Made by a program: the position numbers and the translations under genes
Shown here: in pieces, positions 1 through 6,179 of the stretch
Layout of the letters: the number at the start of each line of letters is the position of its first letter
How positions within the stretch are numbered: position 1 is the stretch's first letter
Origin: Acidobacteriaceae bacterium
GTDB taxonomy: Bacteria; Acidobacteriota; Terriglobia; Terriglobales; Acidobacteriaceae
Direction: 5' to 3'
Length of the DNA stretch: 7,788 nt
NCBI GenBank assembly: GCA_030838305.1
Contig: JAUTWY010000082.1
Location: 1-7,788 of the forward strand
Notes under the pieces: model-generated
The model's database searches: none
What the model saw: only the letters and a program-made list of their open reading frames with translations
What the model was told of the DNA's origin: nothing

Positions 1-112
1 CAGTCCGCTCCTTGGTTAGCTGGTCGAGTAGGCCTCGAAGTGCAATATCCCGCGTATCTGTTGCAAAATCGCCAGTGCACTCGTTGACCGTGTTTTCAGT
101 GCCGCTTGCCAA
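1..112 (-). CDS. Possible 5' end of an unidentified gene, cut by the window edge
   Basis: An open frame of 37 codons runs from a TTG at 112-110 to the left edge without a stop, ending in a helix-like stretch DIALRGLLDQLTKERT. It lies 45 bases downstream of the stop of the repeat-protein gene on the same strand. Support is weak. There is no ATG or GTG in this frame, an in-frame TGA lies one codon upstream, GAGGG directly abuts the TTG so it cannot work as a normally spaced ribosome binding site, and the TTG sits in the arm of an inverted repeat. A plus-strand frame is also open here. I do not recognise the protein. It could equally be noncoding. Confidence 0.2.
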   Translation of the reverse strand, partial: MASGTENTVNECTGDFATDTRDIALRGLLDQLTKERT

Positions 113-152
113 CCCTCAGAATAATCAATCTACTACTTGGCAAGAATGGCAC
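99..152 (-). repeat. Long interrupted inverted repeat just after the repeat-protein gene
   Basis: GTGCC (99-103) pairs with GGCAC (148-152), and CTTGCCAA (105-112) pairs with TTGGCAAG (137-144). This gives 13 base pairs, a small internal loop and a 24-base AT-rich loop. It begins five bases past the TAA (158-160) of the upstream minus-strand gene. No T-run follows on the minus strand, so it is not a textbook intrinsic terminator. It may be a 3'-end structure, a protein-binding site or the remnant of an element. Confidence 0.5.
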
Positions 153-157
153 TCTCT

Positions 158-1294
158 TTACTGAGGCTTTGTAGAGGTGCTGGTGTCCACCTTGATGGCG
201 GAAGGGTTGTCGGTCTTACCTGTGTCAATCCAAACTTGACCGAGCCGGCCATCGGAATCCGGAGTGAGGATGATGTGCGACTGGTCGGTAGTGCCGCTCC
301 TGCCCGGCCGTACAATATCGATCGCTTCTTGTGTGACGTGGAGATCATCGCTCAAATCCCCGGGACGGGGCTGTTCGATCTGCTGAACCGTGCTCTGCGC
401 ACCTTCGGACGTCGTGCGCTGAATCGTGGTCTCGCGCTGCACAAGCTGCAGGCTGCCATCCCCCGCTACCCCTGGAACGTTCGTCGAGAAAGTTTCGGTT
501 GCATCGCGCCTTTCCCCTGCAGCGGTCTGAGCCTGTCTGTTGACCGTGTGCTCGACGACTGCGAGATTGCCAGTTGAATCAGGTCGGAGGACGCGCTCGT
601 CTTTGCTGCGTACCTGACCGTCCTGCTTGGTCATGCTTTCTCGGACCTCGCTGAGTTTCCAGCCCCCTGTCCCATCCGAGAGGAGCGTGGATTTCTTGGA
701 TTCGACCCTGCCGTCACTGCTTTTCGTCTCTCGTTGTTCGGTCTGCACCGCCGCAGAAAAACCTCCGTTACCGTCCGGCGTAATCACAGTAGTATTCGTC
801 ACCCGCACCCCGGGACTGACTTGCTTCGAGTCCTCCAACTCGCGCTGCACGACCTGCAGTCTGCCGTTGGCATCAGGATTGGAGACTGTGCGGGTCACCT
901 TCTGTTCGCCGCCGGGCAGGCTGCGCGACTCTTCTTGCCTTTCCTGAATCAGAGTCCTGTGACCGTCGGAGTCTCTGCCAAATGTTCGCTCAATGTTGCG
1001 AACCGTCGTGTCGTTGATGCGGTGCGACTCCTTCACCGTGTCCGAGTAGGGGACGTAGCGCCCGTCCGGACCAAGCGTTTCGACCGACGTCCTGTCAACC
1101 ACTCGACCGTCGGCTTCTGTATGAGTTTCATTCCTGCGGGTGGGATTGACAACTCCGCCAGGGCTTTCTTGCTGGCTGCTGGCGGTCCAAGATTGTTTTC
1201 CGGAACTATCCTGCGCCGGGCAAATTTGCGGGATGCCTACGGCGGCCGCCAATGAGATTAAAGCAGACGATTTCACCAATCGGCCAAATGTCAT
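158..1294 (-). CDS. Secreted tandem-repeat protein (33-residue repeats), function unknown
   Basis: The protein has 378 residues. Residues 1-28 look like a Sec signal peptide: basic R5 and K8, a hydrophobic stretch at residues 11-21, and a likely cut after CPA (residue 27), so the product should be exported. The mature part is hydrophilic, rich in Thr, Ser, Asp, Arg and Gln, and has no catalytic motif that I can see. It is built from about nine units. A turn of the type PD.[ND]G[RGN] puts a glycine at residues 78, 111, 144, 177, 210, 242, 280 and 349, with a degenerate unit near 316, which is a spacing of almost exactly 33. Each turn is followed by alternating hydrophobics and a V..E/R.E pattern, which suggests paired beta strands, possibly a solenoid or a string of beta-hairpins. 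The ATG at 1292-1294 has GGAAG nine bases upstream. I do not recognise the family. An extracellular adhesin-like or structural role is only inferred. Confidence 0.72.
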   Translation of the reverse strand: MTFGRLVKSSALISLAAAVGIPQICPAQDSSGKQSWTASSQQESPGGVVNPTRRNETHTEADGRVVDRTSVETLGPDGRYVPYSDTVKESHRINDTTVRNIERTFGRDSDGHRTLIQERQEESRSLPGGEQKVTRTVSNPDANGRLQVVQRELEDSKQVSPGVRVTNTTVITPDGNGGFSAAVQTEQRETKSSDGRVESKKSTLLSDGTGGWKLSEVRESMTKQDGQVRSKDERVLRPDSTGNLAVVEHTVNRQAQTAAGERRDATETFSTNVPGVAGDGSLQLVQRETTIQRTTSEGAQSTVQQIEQPRPGDLSDDLHVTQEAIDIVRPGRSGTTDQSHIILTPDSDGRLGQVWIDTGKTDNPSAIKVDTSTSTKPQ

Positions 1295-1322
1295 AAGGCG
1301 TAACTTCCGATTACCCTACTCC

Positions 1323-1351
1323 AATATATACCTCGACTGGCGATCACAAAA
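1323..1351 (-). promoter_or_regulatory. Candidate promoter for the repeat-protein gene
   Basis: On the minus strand TATATT (1323-1328) is a good -10 box. TTTTGT (1346-1351) lies 17 bases upstream as a poor -35, and TTGTGA (1344-1349) is a better hexamer but at 15 bases. The start codon lies 28 bases downstream of the -10. The call rests on position and on the -10 only. Confidence 0.35.
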
Positions 1352-1415
1352 AACAGACAAGTGAAATGAAACCTTGAAAACTCGCAGCGTCAAGCAGGTT
1401 GTAGCCATATTGCAG

Positions 1416-1441
1416 TAGCACAGATCGAGGTCGATGTGCTA
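1416..1441. repeat. Intergenic hairpin with 11 paired bases
   Basis: TAGCAC (1416-1421) pairs with GTGCTA (1436-1441), and ATCGA (1424-1428) pairs with TCGAT (1431-1435). There is a two-base AG bulge on one side and GG at the tip. No T-run lies next to it in either direction, so a plain intrinsic terminator is unlikely. It lies about 120 bases upstream of the repeat-protein start, upstream of its candidate promoter, and could be an operator or a processed RNA structure. Confidence 0.45.
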
Positions 1442-1838
1442 TCGCGCCAAGTCTCACGCAACTCATGCAGCGAAAGCGTTTCTCCTTCTTCGCAAGTTTC
1501 GGGTCAATGGTTGCACCTCGGTCATAAATCTCTGATTTGGAAAGTTTAGGATTTTTCGGTAACGCTGTATCGATACCCCTTTTGCGGCAGGTCTCCAAAA
1601 CGAGCTTCTTTAGGATGGAGATCGCCTCTGCGATTAGGAAAGCTACCCAGTAGGCGATAGTGTGGGCCGTTTGCACACAACGCCCCCCGGAACAATTCAT
1701 CAATGACCCCGAGCCATTCCCTAGCAGGCGGAAGATTCGTATGGCTATCTATGTCCAGATTAGATCCAAATGGCAGAAATGTTTCGGTCGCAAACGGGCG
1801 CAGGGGCAACAAGGAGTGGCGGAGCGCTGAAAGCTGAT

Positions 1839-3626
1839 TTACTTCTTCTTCTCCGCCATCTTGCGGGTGATTTCTTCCATGAGCTTGGGACGAAGATCGG
1901 CGAGGACGCTGTCGACGATGCTGGCCACATCTGCTGGGTTTCCACTCGGGGCCGCCGCAGAAGCTTCCGGCAACGCATGTTCGGCACCAGCCGCGACTGC
2001 CAGGGCAGCGGTGTCACAGGGTACTGAATCAGGCGCTGCGGATTCCTGAGGCTGCGTCTCCGGCTCTTCGCTGCTCTTGCCGGTGTCGCGGACTTGACGC
2101 CAGCTCGCCCAGGCTGCCGCAGAGGTTTTTACGGTTTCAGAATCTAGCTTCGGATCGGAATTATCGGCGACAGGGGAAAAAGAATCGGTCGACGGAGTGG
2201 CGGCCTCAGCTACTGGAGAGCCGAGCGCGGGCGCCGGAGCGATATCTTCTGTGTTTCTAGCAGGACTCGCAAACTCTACGACGTGTGCGGCATTCTCATC
2301 GGGCTTGGCAAGATCAGCCGCCTTTGGCGTCTCAAGGTTTGCCTCCGCAGATACGGGCTGCGGTTCTGAAATCGCTGCCGGTTCTGAATTTGAAATTGCT
2401 GCGGCTGGTTCTTCAATTGTTGCTTGCGATCCGGCAGATGAACTCTCTTGCGATGGAGTCTCAGCTCCGACCGTGCCTGCGCTGGTTGCGTAGTCCGCGG
2501 CGGCGAAGGCGGCGTACGCCTTCTGCATTTCGTGATCCAGCGACATCGACGTTTCTTCGCTTCCCATCGCCACCGGCACTGCGGTCCAACGCGATGCTCC
2601 TGTGCCTGCATCTGCGAGGGATTCGGAAGCGGAGGCCATCGTCACAGGAGCGTCCTGCGATTCTTTCAGTTTCTCTTCACCGTTGCGATCAGCGGTCGTT
2701 TCGATAGCAGGTTCACTTGAAACCCCAAGTTTGCCGAGTTCGTGGCTGCCGGCTTCGACCTCCGCTGCGGTGTGCACCTCGGTGGCGGAATTGGTTTGAA
2801 CTTCGTCGCGACTGTCCTGGAATCGTTCCAAGGCAGGTTCTACAGGAAATTCGCTGGGTCGGGCAGCTTCGGAGACAGCCGGTTCCCGCGTTGCAGATTC
2901 CGCCACTTGCATTTGCGCTGCCGCAGCGGTGATGGCGGCAACTTCTGAGGCGGTTACATCTTTTGGAATGCCAATTGGCGCGAAGGCTGAAATGTCGACA
3001 TTGGTTTCTGGTGCCGGTGCAGAGGCCTCGAGACTCTTCCCTTTTTTGTTGGCAGCTTTCTGGCCATCGTGGTTCGCGGGTTGAGCCTTTTCGGCAACCG
3101 CTTCCTCAGATTCTGTCTTCTTGTGAGGGAAGCTAATCCGGTTCTTCCATCCAGTCTCGGTGCTGGAGGGTTCCTTTCGATTGGCGCCGTCAGTCTCATC
3201 GGCGGCGGCCATCGCCCGGGCAAAACGTCCGGGCTTCGAGGGTTCGGCCCGCGGTACAACTTTGTCTTCCAATTTCGACAGCGCGCTCAGTAACTCGCTG
3301 GCCTCGAAAGGCTTAACGATATAGCCTTCCGCGCGCACCCGCTGCGCCTCTTCCGGCTTGAAAGGCTCCAGCTTACCCACCGTGAGCAGCACGGGAATGC
3401 GCGCCGTTTCCTGCGATTCTTTCAGGCGCTGGCACACTTCCAGTCCACTGTAGCCCGGCATATAAACATCGAGGATGACGAGGTCGGGTTTTAGCTCGGC
3501 GATCTTTTTCAGGGCGGCGGAGCCGTTGTTGACCGCAATGACCTCATACCCCGCGTCCGCGAGGATTTTGCGCCCCATGTTTTGGGCGGTCACGCTGTCA
3601 TCGGCGAGCAGTATTTTCCGGGCCAA
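1839..3626 (-). CDS. Response regulator: CheY-like receiver with a 470-residue low-complexity tail
   Basis: With the TTG start at 3626 the protein has 595 residues. Residues 1-122 form a complete CheY-like receiver: acidic pair D9/D10, phosphoacceptor D53 in LVILDVYMP, T82, and K105-P106 in the IVKPFE motif, so phosphorylation by a histidine kinase is expected. The rest is Ala/Glu/Ser/Pro-rich and probably disordered, with no DNA-binding or enzymatic output domain. Less random islands occur at about 212-243 (starts ISAFAPIGIPKD), 345-378 (SRWTAVPVAMG, then MQKAYAAFAAADYA) and 503-516 (AAAWASWRQVRDTG). The C-terminus (566-595) is a predicted amphipathic helix, VASIVDSVLADLRPKL, followed by a lysine-rich end. 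Output is therefore probably by protein-protein contact; this is inference. The TTG at 3624-3626 has AGAGGA six bases upstream. The earlier in-frame TTG at 3686 lacks a ribosome binding site and coincides with a possible -35 box. No cognate kinase is in the window. Confidence 0.93.
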   Translation of the reverse strand: MARKILLADDSVTAQNMGRKILADAGYEVIAVNNGSAALKKIAELKPDLVILDVYMPGYSGLEVCQRLKESQETARIPVLLTVGKLEPFKPEEAQRVRAEGYIVKPFEASELLSALSKLEDKVVPRAEPSKPGRFARAMAAADETDGANRKEPSSTETGWKNRISFPHKKTESEEAVAEKAQPANHDGQKAANKKGKSLEASAPAPETNVDISAFAPIGIPKDVTASEVAAITAAAAQMQVAESATREPAVSEAARPSEFPVEPALERFQDSRDEVQTNSATEVHTAAEVEAGSHELGKLGVSSEPAIETTADRNGEEKLKESQDAPVTMASASESLADAGTGASRWTAVPVAMGSEETSMSLDHEMQKAYAAFAAADYATSAGTVGAETPSQESSSAGSQATIEEPAAAISNSEPAAISEPQPVSAEANLETPKAADLAKPDENAAHVVEFASPARNTEDIAPAPALGSPVAEAATPSTDSFSPVADNSDPKLDSETVKTSAAAWASWRQVRDTGKSSEEPETQPQESAAPDSVPCDTAALAVAAGAEHALPEASAAAPSGNPADVASIVDSVLADLRPKLMEEITRKMAEKKK

Positions 3627-3657
3627 AGAAATTCCTCTAGTGAGGGGAGATATCGCG

Positions 3658-3686
3658 AAGGTAACCTGCCCCCGGATGTAAGTCAA
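3658..3686 (-). promoter_or_regulatory. Candidate promoter of the response regulator gene
   Basis: On the minus strand TTGACT (3681-3686) resembles a -35 box and TACCTT (3658-3663) a weak -10, with a 17-base spacer. Transcription from here would give a leader of roughly 25-30 bases before the TTG start at 3626. The -35 is good (5 of 6 bases) and the -10 poor (3 of 6). Confidence 0.35.
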
Positions 3687-3699
3687 TGATCAGACGGGG

Positions 3700-3713
3700 G
3701 GTAACACGTTACC
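3700..3713. promoter_or_regulatory. Palindrome GGTAACACGTTACC, possible operator
   Basis: Arms GGTAAC and GTTACC are perfect inverted repeats separated by two bases. The palindrome lies about 14 bases upstream of the candidate -35 of the response regulator gene. A third half-site, GGTAAC (3660-3665), overlaps the candidate -10. The layout fits a dimeric regulator, but no regulator is identified. Confidence 0.35.
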
Positions 3714-3786
3714 AGCGGTCAGCATCTACCGCGCGGACGTGGCCCAGAGGGGGTGGAAAGCCGAGATCAGTCAGAAAAAGGCGGAT

Positions 3787-5295
3787 TTAGAACGATACGA
3801 CCTTCTTCAGGCCCTTCTTTTTCTTCTTCTTACTGCTGGAAATATCTCGATCGCTAGCCAAATCGGAACTGGAACTTGAAGTAGCGCTAGCTCCGGACTG
3901 TGCCCCCGCCTGCTGAATCTCGTTGACCTGAACCGGTGGCGGAGTCGCGGCGCTGGAGGCCGCGCTTTGAGGGTCGCCAGAGGGCTTCAGCTCGTTCGGG
4001 TCCGGAGGAGCGGTGGGTTTCAATTCATTCGAATCCGGTGCTGCGGGCTTGAGTTCGTTCGGGTCCGCCGCGGTATTGGCGGGGCGGGCAAACAAGTCGC
4101 CGCCGGCCGCGGGCGCAGGTGTGTCTGACCGCGGAGCTGGGTCGTTCGGGCCGGGAGTTCCTCCGGTTACCGTCTCCACACTCAAGCCATGTTCACCCGC
4201 AGGAGCTCCCATTGCCTTGCGCATTGTTTCTCCTGCTAGTTGGTTGGCCGAGACCGGCGTGGGATCGACCAGGGTTGGTTCTCCTACTTTCGACGCCTGG
4301 GCCACATCCGGTCCCTTCTTCACCACGCCCATTAAACGGTCGAGGGTGTTGGCCTCGCGCCGGCTCTCCTCTTCGGCGCGGTTCTGAACCACGGCGGCCT
4401 TAGTTGGCCGCGGGATGGGTTGATGCAGCGCCGCGAGACGCTTCTTCGCGTCGTCGCCGCGGTCCATCAGCGGATAGCGGGTAATGATCTGCGAATAAGC
4501 TGCGGAGGCTTGCCGAGTCCACTCCTCAATGATTTTGGCCTTGGTTGTTTCTCCACCAACGCAGCCGGGGGGAGTGTTAACCGCCTTGCAAACCGGCCTT
4601 GCCCGCAGCTGCGCGATTTGACCTTCATAGTCCTGGCCAAGGTAGAAGAGCGCTTCATCGGCCCGGCTATACAGCGGATACTTCTCTACCAGAGTCTGCA
4701 ATCGGGCAATCGAAGCGGCGTACGATTGCCGTAGATAGTAGAACCGTCCGATGCCAAATTCGCGGTCAGCCAAAACTTCCTGCACTTCGAGCAGCCGGCG
4801 CTTCCCCTCTTTCACCAATTTCGGATTGTCCGGATACTGCATGATGAGGTTGCGGTACTCATCCTCGGCCCTCTTGGCATGGGTGTAATCGCGGTCCGAT
4901 TTCTCCATCTGCTGATACTGGATATTGGCGATTTTTAGCTGTGCCTCGGCCGCTTCCGGCATGTTGGGAAAGAAGGTCTCGAAGTCGTGATACTCCTGCT
5001 CAGCCTGCGCCAGGGACGCGGTGCCGCCCTCGGCATACCAGGAATCCCCCACTGCCAGCTTGGCGCGGGCGATGAATTCCGAGTCGGGATAAGTATTGAT
5101 CAAGGTCTGCAGGGTCATGCGTGCCACGTCGAAGCGGTTGTGCTTCATCGCGTCCATGGCCTTGTCAAACAGGACCTTGTCGGGCTGCTTGGACCCTACG
5201 TCCGCTAGCGGATTCACGGACTTCTTGTTGGTGCAAGCGGCTGTGATGAGCAGCAACAGGCCGACCAATGCTGTAAAGGAGCTTCGACGTAGCAT
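3787..5295 (-). CDS. bamD: BamD/YfiO-family outer-membrane assembly lipoprotein with long C-terminal tail
   Basis: The protein has 502 residues, about twice the usual ~245 of enterobacterial BamD. Residues 1-20 are a lipoprotein signal peptide (R3, R4, hydrophobic LVGLLLLITAA) and C21 is the likely lipidated cysteine, although T at -3 is a weak lipobox position. Residues 35-290 form TPR-like helical repeats of the BamD type: VLFDKAMDAMKHNRFDVARM, then TLINTYPDSEF, AEDEYRNLIMQYPDNPK, SIARLQTLVEKYPLYSRADE and AAYSQIITRYPLMDRGDDAK. The family is a periplasmic-side component of the BAM complex that helps insert beta-barrel proteins in the outer membrane. Residues about 290-502 are low complexity, with three NELKP repeats at 413-438 and a terminal KKKKKKGLKKVVSF. 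A loop at 236-245 holds two extra cysteines. The ATG has GAGG five bases upstream. The gene follows rpe by 63 bases. Its place in BAM is inferred from the family; another TPR lipoprotein of the same fold is possible. Confidence 0.87.
   Translation of the reverse strand: MLRRSSFTALVGLLLLITAACTNKKSVNPLADVGSKQPDKVLFDKAMDAMKHNRFDVARMTLQTLINTYPDSEFIARAKLAVGDSWYAEGGTASLAQAEQEYHDFETFFPNMPEAAEAQLKIANIQYQQMEKSDRDYTHAKRAEDEYRNLIMQYPDNPKLVKEGKRRLLEVQEVLADREFGIGRFYYLRQSYAASIARLQTLVEKYPLYSRADEALFYLGQDYEGQIAQLRARPVCKAVNTPPGCVGGETTKAKIIEEWTRQASAAYSQIITRYPLMDRGDDAKKRLAALHQPIPRPTKAAVVQNRAEEESRREANTLDRLMGVVKKGPDVAQASKVGEPTLVDPTPVSANQLAGETMRKAMGAPAGEHGLSVETVTGGTPGPNDPAPRSDTPAPAAGGDLFARPANTAADPNELKPAAPDSNELKPTAPPDPNELKPSGDPQSAASSAATPPPVQVNEIQQAGAQSGASATSSSSSDLASDRDISSSKKKKKKGLKKVVSF
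3976..4065 (-). repeat. Three short tandem repeats coding for NELKP-containing units
   Basis: Residues 411-440 of the BamD-like protein contain DPNELKP, DSNELKP and DPNELKP, separated by two to four residues rich in Pro, Ala and Thr. The DNA units are about 30 and 33 bases and differ by silent changes as well, so they are not fresh duplications. Confidence 0.8.
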
Positions 5296-5325
5296 TAAGA
5301 CCTCGAATAATTATAATTAATGTGC

Positions 5326-5344
5326 GCCGGGCTTCCGACCCGGC
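5326..5344 (-). repeat. GC-rich hairpin between rpe and the BamD-like gene
   Basis: GCCGGG (5326-5331) pairs with CCCGGC (5339-5344) around a seven-base loop. On the minus strand it is followed by an AT-rich but not T-only stretch. It could weakly attenuate or separate transcripts between the two genes. As an intrinsic terminator it is poor. Confidence 0.3.
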
Positions 5345-5358
5345 CGCCGAGCAAGGCT

Positions 5359-6033
5359 CTAGACTTTTAACAGCGCGGCTTCCGTTGCCGCTTTTAATAG
5401 CGCTTCGGCATTCTTTGTTGGATCGCCGTTACCGAAGACGGCGTTGCCCGCGACCAGAATTTCTCCGCCGGCCCTCACAACGTCACCCACCGTCTCTAGC
5501 GCTACCCCGCCATCCACTTCGATCCGGTAAGACAACCCGCGCCGACTGCGAATCTCTGCTAACTGACGCATTTTGTGCAAGGTGCCAGGAATAAATTTCT
5601 GGCCGCCGAATCCCGGATTCACCGACATCACCAGCACATAGTCCACAATGTCGAGCACTTCGGCCAGCGTATCCACCGGCGTTGCCGGATTAATCACCGC
5701 GCCTGCCAGGCAATCGTGGCTCTTGATCAAATGAAGCGTGCGGTTCAAGTGCCGGCAAGCTTCTTGATGCACTGAAATCCAGTCCGCTCCTGCATCCGCA
5801 AATGCCGGAATGAACTCGTCCGGATGTTCGATCATGAGATGGCAGTCAAGCGGCAACTTCGTGACCTTACGCAGCGCCTTCACCACAGGAGGCCCAAGGG
5901 TGAGATTCGGGACGAAGTGACCGTCCATAACGTCCACGTGCACAACACTTGCACCGCCTTCACCCGCGGCGCGCACTTGCTCACCGAGACGGGCAAAGTC
6001 AGCCGATAGAATCGAAGGTGCCAGTTCGATCAA
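5359..6033 (-). CDS. rpe: Ribulose-phosphate 3-epimerase
   Basis: The enzyme interconverts D-ribulose 5-phosphate and D-xylulose 5-phosphate in the cytoplasmic pentose phosphate pathway. The 224 residues match the normal family length and give a complete TIM barrel. Visible family motifs are APSILSADFARLG (5-17), HVDVMDGHFVPN (32-43), LDCHLMIEHP (62-71), VLVMSVNPGFGGQKF (133-147) and IEVDGGV (171-177). By family knowledge H32, D34, H65 and D174 bind the metal and D34/D174 act as the acid-base pair; all are present. GFGGQ and the late glycine-rich GNAVFG hold the phosphate. The start is a TTG (6031-6033) with a weak AGAGA upstream. No ATG is available in frame, and the family motif begins within five residues, so the start is secure. 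It is the first gene of the minus-strand group. Confidence 0.97.
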   Translation of the reverse strand: MIELAPSILSADFARLGEQVRAAGEGGASVVHVDVMDGHFVPNLTLGPPVVKALRKVTKLPLDCHLMIEHPDEFIPAFADAGADWISVHQEACRHLNRTLHLIKSHDCLAGAVINPATPVDTLAEVLDIVDYVLVMSVNPGFGGQKFIPGTLHKMRQLAEIRSRRGLSYRIEVDGGVALETVGDVVRAGGEILVAGNAVFGNGDPTKNAEALLKAATEAALLKV

Positions 6034-6179
6034 TGTGGTCTCTTAGTCTTGTGAAACCTGAAAGCTCGTAAGGGAGCAACTTTAGGAAATTCTAACACGC
6101 CGGATGCCGATGTATTGCGACCGGAAACCCATTTCCAGTTGCACTGCGCAGGCCTGCCGGCGTTCACGAGGAATAGCGC
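6034..6179. promoter_or_regulatory. Divergent intergenic region between rpe and the permease gene
   Basis: These 146 bases must hold promoters for both directions. On the minus strand TAGAAT, within the plus-strand stretch attctaacac near 6090-6100, resembles a -10 box for rpe, but no good -35 lies at the right spacing. There is a perfect palindrome GCAGGCCTGC (6148-6157) and an inverted repeat GGAAA/TTTCC (6123-6127 and 6132-6136). I cannot assign either to a known regulator. Confidence 0.35.

Larger units (their letters stand above)
1295..1838. other. 544-base intergenic region, AT-richer, no convincing gene
   Basis: This gap separates the response regulator (ends 1839) from the repeat-protein gene. 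In 1501-1620, 57 of 120 bases are G or C, visibly below the flanking genes. Two overlapping minus-strand frames of 119 codons (1344-1703) and 88 codons (1546-1812) are open. They overlap each other, have no recognisable domain, and the longer one runs through the hairpin at 1416-1441. The region also contains the perfect palindrome GTATCGATAC (1567-1576) and a 7-base inverted repeat ATCGCCT/AGGCGAT (1621-1627 and 1652-1658). It may be a decayed gene or a regulatory region. I cannot choose between them. Confidence 0.5.

Noticed and set aside
137..577. 146-codon plus-strand frame at the left side
   Set aside because: Antisense to the repeat-protein gene, whose signal peptide and 33-residue period show the minus strand is the coding one.
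1621..1658. ATCGCCT/AGGCGAT inverted repeat
   Set aside because: Only seven pairs with a 24-base loop and no T-run; expected by chance at this size.
1344..1703. 119-codon minus-strand frame in the gap
   Set aside because: No recognisable domain, overlaps another frame and the hairpin at 1416-1441; kept only as part of the intergenic description.
5310..5315. TATAAT on the minus strand upstream of the BamD-like gene
   Set aside because: Too close to the ATG: transcription would start inside the ribosome binding site, and no -35 lies 17 bases upstream.
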